Part shown: one piece after another, positions 59,075 through 64,000 of the stretch | Layout: the number at the start of each line of letters is the position of its first letter | How positions within the stretch are numbered: the first letter of the stretch is position 1 | Assembly (NCBI RefSeq): GCF_001639725.1 | Contig: NZ_LTAW01000001.1 | Span: 372,001-436,000 of the forward strand | DNA length: 64,000 bases | DNA from: Marinomonas atlantica | Lineage (GTDB): Bacteria > Pseudomonadota > Gammaproteobacteria > Pseudomonadales > Marinomonadaceae | Direction: 5' to 3' | Translations under genes and position numbers: made by a program | Notes under the pieces: model-generated | Databases searched by the model: none | The model's input: only the letters and a program-made list of their open reading frames with translations | Told to the model about the DNA's origin: nothing

Positions 59075-59605
59075 CTAGTTTGCGTAGCCGCTGCCAATGG
59101 CGCTAAAGGGTAAATCGAGTTCAAGTTCCGGCACCTGTAAGCCGACCCAAGCAGGGAAGGTGTTGCTGTTGGGGCCTGGGAACACGGTATACTCGTTTTT
59201 CCAAGGGTAATCTTGTACCGCTTGATCTATTTTAGAAATTAATTCTGCTGCTTTTTCGCCTTTCATTGATAAGACTTTTTCTGGCTTCGCGCCAAACCAG
59301 TAGCGGTCAGGCGTCTTCGTCATATAGCTATATAGGGCAGGTTGACCACGTTTTACGCGCCAGCCAACAACCTCGTGGACCTTGTATTCTAATGCGCCTG
59401 CTTCTTTGGTGGCGATCCAAGTATGTACGGCAAACCAGCCTCTCCAGCTGAACGCGTCAGCCGCGTATACTTCGATGACTGCTTTAGGTTCTTTATCAGG
59501 GGTTGGCGCTATCCCTGCGGGTTCACGGCTTGCCGTACGCCAATCTGAGTTGGAGCATGCGCTTAATAACGTTGCTAGGACAGCAGCGAATACTACTTTC
59601 TTCAT
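59075..59605 (-). CDS. DUF3750 lipoprotein
   Basis: A 176-residue lipoprotein: the signal ends LLSAC, followed by the DUF3750 pattern AVIEVYAADAFSWRGWFAVHTWIATK, VHEVVGWRVKRG and NEYTVFPGPNSNTFPAWVG. The arrangement resembles NlpC/P60-like permuted folds with Cys absent; catalysis is not shown. The ATG at 59605 follows GGAGATAG. Confidence 0.83.
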   Translation of the reverse strand: MKKVVFAAVLATLLSACSNSDWRTASREPAGIAPTPDKEPKAVIEVYAADAFSWRGWFAVHTWIATKEAGALEYKVHEVVGWRVKRGQPALYSYMTKTPDRYWFGAKPEKVLSMKGEKAAELISKIDQAVQDYPWKNEYTVFPGPNSNTFPAWVGLQVPELELDLPFSAIGSGYAN

Positions 59606-59633
59606 ATCTATCTCCTCGTCTGATATCAGTGTG

Positions 59634-59661
59634 ACAAAAAAAAGGTGCATAGCGCACCTTT
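59634..59661 (-). terminator. Terminator of the GGDEF-EAL gene
   Basis: On the minus strand, AAAGGTGC-GCTAT-GCACCTTT is followed by a run of T (complement of the A tract at 59635-59643). It lies 60 bp past the stop of the GGDEF-EAL gene. Confidence 0.85.
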
Positions 59662-59718
59662 CGAGAAGAGTTCCAGAATTAATTCATATTACGATCATAT
59701 TTTGATAATCAGTTTGGA

Positions 59719-61632
59719 TCATACCAAATGCTTAATCAGTTGTTCTTCAGGTACAGGCGGTAAGAATAAATACCCTTGTAAATACTCAATACCCAAATTA
59801 GTTAAAAGGCGACGCTGTTCTTCTGTCTCGACACCTTCTGCCACGACTTTGTAGTTAAACGCTGAGCCGATTTGCGAAACTGCTTCAACAATAGCGCGAC
59901 CGCCGGTGTCCATGGACCAAATAAAGGAGCGATCAATTTTGACATAATCTACATCAAATTCTTGCATTACGGATAGTGATGAGTATCCCGTACCAAAGTC
60001 ATCAATAGACACTTTGATGCCCGTTTTTTTGAGTTGGGTTATGTTCTCAATCAGGCGGCGCTTGTCATGGGCAAATAAAGATTCCGTAATTTCTAAATCA
60101 AGATAATGCGCCGGGAAATCTGTGTGTTTCAATATTGCCGCGACTTCGTCAGGAAAATCTTCATCCAACAGTTGCTGAATAGAGACGTTAACGCTGACGC
60201 TTAATTCAGGATTGTGGGCATGCATGCGCTTTCCTGCAAGACAGGCTTCGCCAAGTACCCATAAACCAATCGCACGAATAAAGCCGTATTGTTCGGCAAC
60301 GCCAATGAATTCATCGGGTGGGATCATTTCATTGTCTAAGCGCCAGCGAAGCAGTGCTTCAACTGCATCTATTCTACCCGTATCGGTGGCAATAATAGGT
60401 TGATACACCAAAAAGAGTTCATGGCGATGAATAGCATTTTCTAGGTGGTCTCGTAAGCGCAACTCACGTAGCAAATGCTCACGTAAAGATTCATCAAAGA
60501 TCCCAACACGGCCTTTCTCAGTACGTTTTTGATGATACATCGCCATATCTGCTCGCTGGATTAAGCGGTCATGTTGAGAGCCATGCTGCGGGTAGTAAGA
60601 GATACCGACGGTTGCACCAATACACAGTTTGGAGCCATCAATAACATATGGGGATGAAATCTGCGTGATCAGCTCTTGAGCGTCCTCTAGCAACTGATCA
60701 TGTTGCTCAACCACTAATAAAAACTCATCCCCGCCCCAACGACACAGCAAATCACTGGGTTCTATATTTTGCTGTATGCGTTTGCTCGCCTTTCGAATGA
60801 CTGTATCTCCAGTCTCATGACCCAATGAATCGTTGATGGTTTTAAAGCCATCAAGGTCAATAAATAAAACAGCAAGCTTTGTATTCGGTTGCGTTTGCAG
60901 ACGGTAATAAAGCTTTTCTGAAAAAGCTTTACGGTTGAATAAACTGGTTAACGGATCGATGTTTGATAAGGAGTAAATTTCCTGAGTTCGCTTGGCGACC
61001 TCTTGCTCCATATGAGATAACAGGTGGTCATTTTGATGTTTTAAATGTATTGACCTAGATGTGAATTGCGCGGCTTTCTTTGCCCCAGATGTCATGACAA
61101 TGAAGAAGGCAAACGTTAGATAGGACAGAGTATTATGGAACGGCTCATCCGAGAATAGTAAGGCGATAGCTAAAGGTAACGTAATGACAGCGCAGTATGC
61201 AGTTGATAATTTACGGGAGCCAGATAGTAAACTGATAGCACCACCAGCAAACGCGGAAATAATGATGCAGGTTATGGCGAGCTCTGCCCAACCTCGATTC
61301 TGTATTACCACTAATACGGCATAGGCGCTCCAAGTAACCCCAGTTGCAATGGCACCGATAGAAAAACGGCTAAATGCACTGCCGTAAGAAAAGTTGTCTG
61401 TGTGTCGAGTACGAAAGAAAAAATACAGCAGGTCTGTAAAGCGTAATACACAAACGAGCGCTATAAAGCCCCACCATAGAAATTGCACAGTACGCTCCTC
61501 ATCAGCATGGGGAAACGTAAAGACCAATGCCGATGACGTTATAACCGTGATGAGCAGTCCTGCTCCGAGATTATTGTAGAGTAGGCTGACAGCATCTTTT
61601 TGTTCAACTCGTGAAAGTTCTGTTGGGAGCAT
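59719..61632 (-). CDS. Membrane GGDEF-EAL protein
   Basis: A 637-residue cyclic di-GMP enzyme. Five or six membrane segments fill residues 20-185, then a helical linker. The GGDEF domain (NIDPLTSLFNRKAF, DLDGFKTINDSLGH, RWGGDEF at ~298-304) has an intact active site. The EAL domain (DAVEALLRW, EAL at 425-427) keeps NVSIQQL, LEITES and IDDFGTGYSSL, so phosphodiesterase activity is likely. The net direction cannot be predicted. A terminator follows. Confidence 0.92.
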   Translation of the reverse strand: MLPTELSRVEQKDAVSLLYNNLGAGLLITVITSSALVFTFPHADEERTVQFLWWGFIALVCVLRFTDLLYFFFRTRHTDNFSYGSAFSRFSIGAIATGVTWSAYAVLVVIQNRGWAELAITCIIISAFAGGAISLLSGSRKLSTAYCAVITLPLAIALLFSDEPFHNTLSYLTFAFFIVMTSGAKKAAQFTSRSIHLKHQNDHLLSHMEQEVAKRTQEIYSLSNIDPLTSLFNRKAFSEKLYYRLQTQPNTKLAVLFIDLDGFKTINDSLGHETGDTVIRKASKRIQQNIEPSDLLCRWGGDEFLLVVEQHDQLLEDAQELITQISSPYVIDGSKLCIGATVGISYYPQHGSQHDRLIQRADMAMYHQKRTEKGRVGIFDESLREHLLRELRLRDHLENAIHRHELFLVYQPIIATDTGRIDAVEALLRWRLDNEMIPPDEFIGVAEQYGFIRAIGLWVLGEACLAGKRMHAHNPELSVSVNVSIQQLLDEDFPDEVAAILKHTDFPAHYLDLEITESLFAHDKRRLIENITQLKKTGIKVSIDDFGTGYSSLSVMQEFDVDYVKIDRSFIWSMDTGGRAIVEAVSQIGSAFNYKVVAEGVETEEQRRLLTNLGIEYLQGYLFLPPVPEEQLIKHLV

Positions 61633-61696
61633 AAAGGTATTTTTTTCTCTTAAGGACGCACAATCCAGCGCATCAATGTCGTCCCGATTCGATCAG

Positions 61697-64000
61697 TTAT
61701 AGGTCTACGGATAGCGCTTTTTCAAAGTCATAACGCTCAAGATGTTTTCTAATTATATCCAATTTATCGGGAGAGATAGCGGAATCTTGAAGTTTGTTTA
61801 GACAAATCAGTGCTTCGTCCGCATCCCCTAACTTACAGGCTTCTTGAAATTGTTGATGCAGTTCATCTTGTAACGCTTTATCGATGCTCGCGTTCGGGTT
61901 GGCAGTAGGGCCTGAACCTGTAAGGACCTTCTCTTCTTCTTGCCTATCTTTACAAGGGATGAGCGTCATAATATCACGTAAGCTTTGACACAATTGTTGC
62001 AAGGCAACGGGCTTGGGGATGTAGTTGGAAAAGCCATTACTTAAAAAATGACGTTTTTCATGATCAAAGCTGGATGCTGTGACAGCAATAACAGGCAAAG
62101 CTTGCAGTGATGCGTTAGAACGAATGTGTTTGATCAAAGTCATACCGTCCATGTTAGGCATCCGAATATCGGAAAAGACGACATCGATATGGGCGTTTAG
62201 ATAATCGAGTGCTTGCTCACCATCTTCAGCAAGTAGCACACTAAAGCCTATTTTTTTCAGCATGTGTTCGAGCATGTCTCGGCTAAGTTCATCGTCTTCG
62301 ACAATAAGCGCTGTTTTGACACTGCCATGTGGTAATTGCCACTTCGCTTCCTTGTCTTCAATATTGGTCTTAATGTTTAGCGTGACTGGTATGGATACTT
62401 GTACTTCGGTGCCTTGATTGACTGTACTATGTAATGTAAACGAGCCTCCCATTGCATCAGCTAAGCGTCGAGATAATATTAGTCCTAGTCCTGTGCCACC
62501 GTGGGTTTTACCACTTTGGCCTTGGCTGAATGGCGAAAATAAACGATCTAAGTCTTCTGAGCAGATGCCGGGACCTGTGTCCAAAATCTGGATTTTAAGG
62601 TGTTTTTTGCGGTACTGAACGATGAGTTTAATAGCGCCTTGATCCGTGAACTTGACTGCATTATCTAGCGCATTAGATATTATTTGGCCGAACTTAGTTT
62701 TATCTAAAAAAACGTGATCGTGATCGTTGAGCTGAATGTTACTTTGAAACGATAACCCTTTAGTTTCGGCTCGCTGACGGTGCATGGTTGCAAGTTCTTG
62801 CAGCTCTTTCTTAATAGGGAAACTGGTTTCATTCAGTTGCAGTCGTCCTGCTTCAATTTTTGAGAGATCAAGAATGTCATTGATAAGACCCAATAAGCGA
62901 TGGCCAGCAGAGTAGATACGTTGTATTTGATGATTTGACTCTTGCCCAAGGTTTTCTTGTTGAAGCAATTGTGCATAACCTAAGATCGCATTTAGTGGCG
63001 TACGTATCTCATGGCTCATATTCGCCAGAAAGACACTTTTACTGTCATTGGCTTGGTCTGCACGATGTTTGGCTTCTTGCAACTCTTGTTGCAGTAAGAA
63101 CGTGTCTGTGATGTCTCGTGCCACAGATAAAATTCCAATGACTTGTTTGTCGCTGTTCACAAAAGGGGTGCGAATAATGCTGACGTAGGCTTTTCGTTCT
63201 GTGTTAGGCGAGACCCATGTTGAGGTATGACACAGTTTTTGAGCCTTGATTAGCGTGTCTTCTTGTTTCATCCAGATGATTTTTTGGTCATTGGGTAGAC
63301 TCTCGAACAGAGATTGCTGATTAAAGAAGGTGCGGTAGGCGCGATTCGCGATCGGTTCTTGTTGACCGAATAAATCTAAGACGACTAAATCTGGCAAAAC
63401 TTCAAAGAGCAGCGAGACTATGGCGTTGCTTTGCTGCTTCTCCGCCTCCATCACTTTACGGTTTGTGATGTTTTCAATGGTACCAATCAGCAATGCTTTT
63501 TTGCTGTGTTCATCTACTGTACTACCTTTAACTGCAAGCCAGCATGATTTGTCGCCGTTTAAGCGAAATTCGACATCGATGGGTTTGTTGCTGTCTAAAC
63601 GTGCTTGACGAAATGCTTCGTAGACGGACTCCTGATCGTGCGGATGGGCTAGGTTAATTAAGTCACTTAAGCTTTTCGGATGGTCTGTTTCAAACGGCAG
63701 AATGCCTTTAAATGCTCGAGATATTTGAAAAAAAGAGGACTGTTTCACCATACGCCAGCCCGCCGCATCAATAGCGGATAATGACGCTTTGAAGTGTTTC
63801 TTCTGGCGGTTGATAAGATAGCGGCTGTACCACGCATAGCTCGTAATGCTGATCAGCAGAAACATAATTAAAGAGGACCAGATAACATAGGTCCAGTTGA
63901 TCGAATTCTTACTAAAGTAGTTAGTGTTGTCTAGATACCAGCTTTCTGCTATTTGATAGCGTTGTTCGGGTGATAGAGAGTCTATCCAGCGATTAAAAAT
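61697..64000 (-). CDS. Hybrid sensor kinase with periplasmic binding domain (partial)
   Basis: Only the C-terminal 767 residues are in the window; the frame stays open to the right edge, so the start at 63865 is not real. The edge reads RWIDSLSPEQRYQIAESWYL, the end of an SBP family 3 periplasmic domain. A membrane segment (VIWSSLIMFLLISITSYAWY), two PAS-type domains, HisKA (NMSHEIRTPLNAILG), HATPase (NALDNAVKFTDQG, GGTGLGLILSRRL) and a receiver (VVFSDIRMPNMDG) follow. The last ~80 residues may be a degenerate Hpt domain. It is EvgS/BvgS-like. Confidence 0.9.
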   Translation of the reverse strand: MFNRWIDSLSPEQRYQIAESWYLDNTNYFSKNSINWTYVIWSSLIMFLLISITSYAWYSRYLINRQKKHFKASLSAIDAAGWRMVKQSSFFQISRAFKGILPFETDHPKSLSDLINLAHPHDQESVYEAFRQARLDSNKPIDVEFRLNGDKSCWLAVKGSTVDEHSKKALLIGTIENITNRKVMEAEKQQSNAIVSLLFEVLPDLVVLDLFGQQEPIANRAYRTFFNQQSLFESLPNDQKIIWMKQEDTLIKAQKLCHTSTWVSPNTERKAYVSIIRTPFVNSDKQVIGILSVARDITDTFLLQQELQEAKHRADQANDSKSVFLANMSHEIRTPLNAILGYAQLLQQENLGQESNHQIQRIYSAGHRLLGLINDILDLSKIEAGRLQLNETSFPIKKELQELATMHRQRAETKGLSFQSNIQLNDHDHVFLDKTKFGQIISNALDNAVKFTDQGAIKLIVQYRKKHLKIQILDTGPGICSEDLDRLFSPFSQGQSGKTHGGTGLGLILSRRLADAMGGSFTLHSTVNQGTEVQVSIPVTLNIKTNIEDKEAKWQLPHGSVKTALIVEDDELSRDMLEHMLKKIGFSVLLAEDGEQALDYLNAHIDVVFSDIRMPNMDGMTLIKHIRSNASLQALPVIAVTASSFDHEKRHFLSNGFSNYIPKPVALQQLCQSLRDIMTLIPCKDRQEEEKVLTGSGPTANPNASIDKALQDELHQQFQEACKLGDADEALICLNKLQDSAISPDKLDIIRKHLERYDFEKALSVDL

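Overview
The window looks like chromosome from a marine gammaproteobacterium of the Oceanospirillales, most like Marinomonas. This rests on protein style and on a Pseudomonas/Oceanospirillales-type neighbourhood of polA, thrB, zur-znuCB and prlC-yheV; the genus is an inference. No rRNA, tRNA or CRISPR array was seen. Both edges cut genes: a CDS end lies at 3-146, and a hybrid sensor kinase runs off the right edge.

1-32 kb is a mosaic of small regulator-plus-target units. They include five AraC-type regulators, two WYL regulators, a LysR and an XRE-cupin regulator, beside LysE and AzlCD exporters, a GST, an arylamine N-acetyltransferase, SDR/NmrA-type proteins, PhhB, AlkC, two YihY paralogues, MscS, a CsgG/DUF4810/DUF799 lipoprotein trio, a diguanylate cyclase with a periplasmic binding protein, and a MetE-like protein overlapping a hybrid kinase. 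Traces of past rearrangement are visible: a duplicated 5' end of the lysE gene, a GyrI-domain remnant and a duplicated yihY.

32-41.2 kb is an A+T-rich accessory island between an SDR gene and polA. It holds minus-strand genes of mostly unknown function separated by copies of a 20-bp terminal repeat from a REP-associated (Y1/HUH) transposase element. One nearly full element is present, with a single-base frameshift, plus a 90-bp internally deleted derivative and several right-end fragments. The genes include a PUA/EVE-like plus Mrr-type nuclease, a HipB-like HTH operon with palindromic operators, and a 650-aa GHKL ATPase fused to a Shedu-like nuclease. A truncated gene resembling the N-terminus of a reverse transcriptase follows that fusion. 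This region is the best candidate for an undescribed defence system and for a repeat-delimited cassette array.

41.2-64 kb is more conserved: polA, a diguanylate cyclase, thrB, a DUF1007 protein, two membrane transporters, and a zinc operon (His-rich NicO protein, zur, znuC, znuB) behind a perfect Zur box. A bufferin-type copper operon (doxX-bufC-bufB-bufA) and its ECF sigma/anti-sigma pair follow. The sigma gene and bufA share the same promoter motif with identical spacing. Then come an SCO-like protein, a gamma carbonic anhydrase, prlC, yheV, a DUF3750 lipoprotein, a GGDEF-EAL protein and the partial hybrid kinase.
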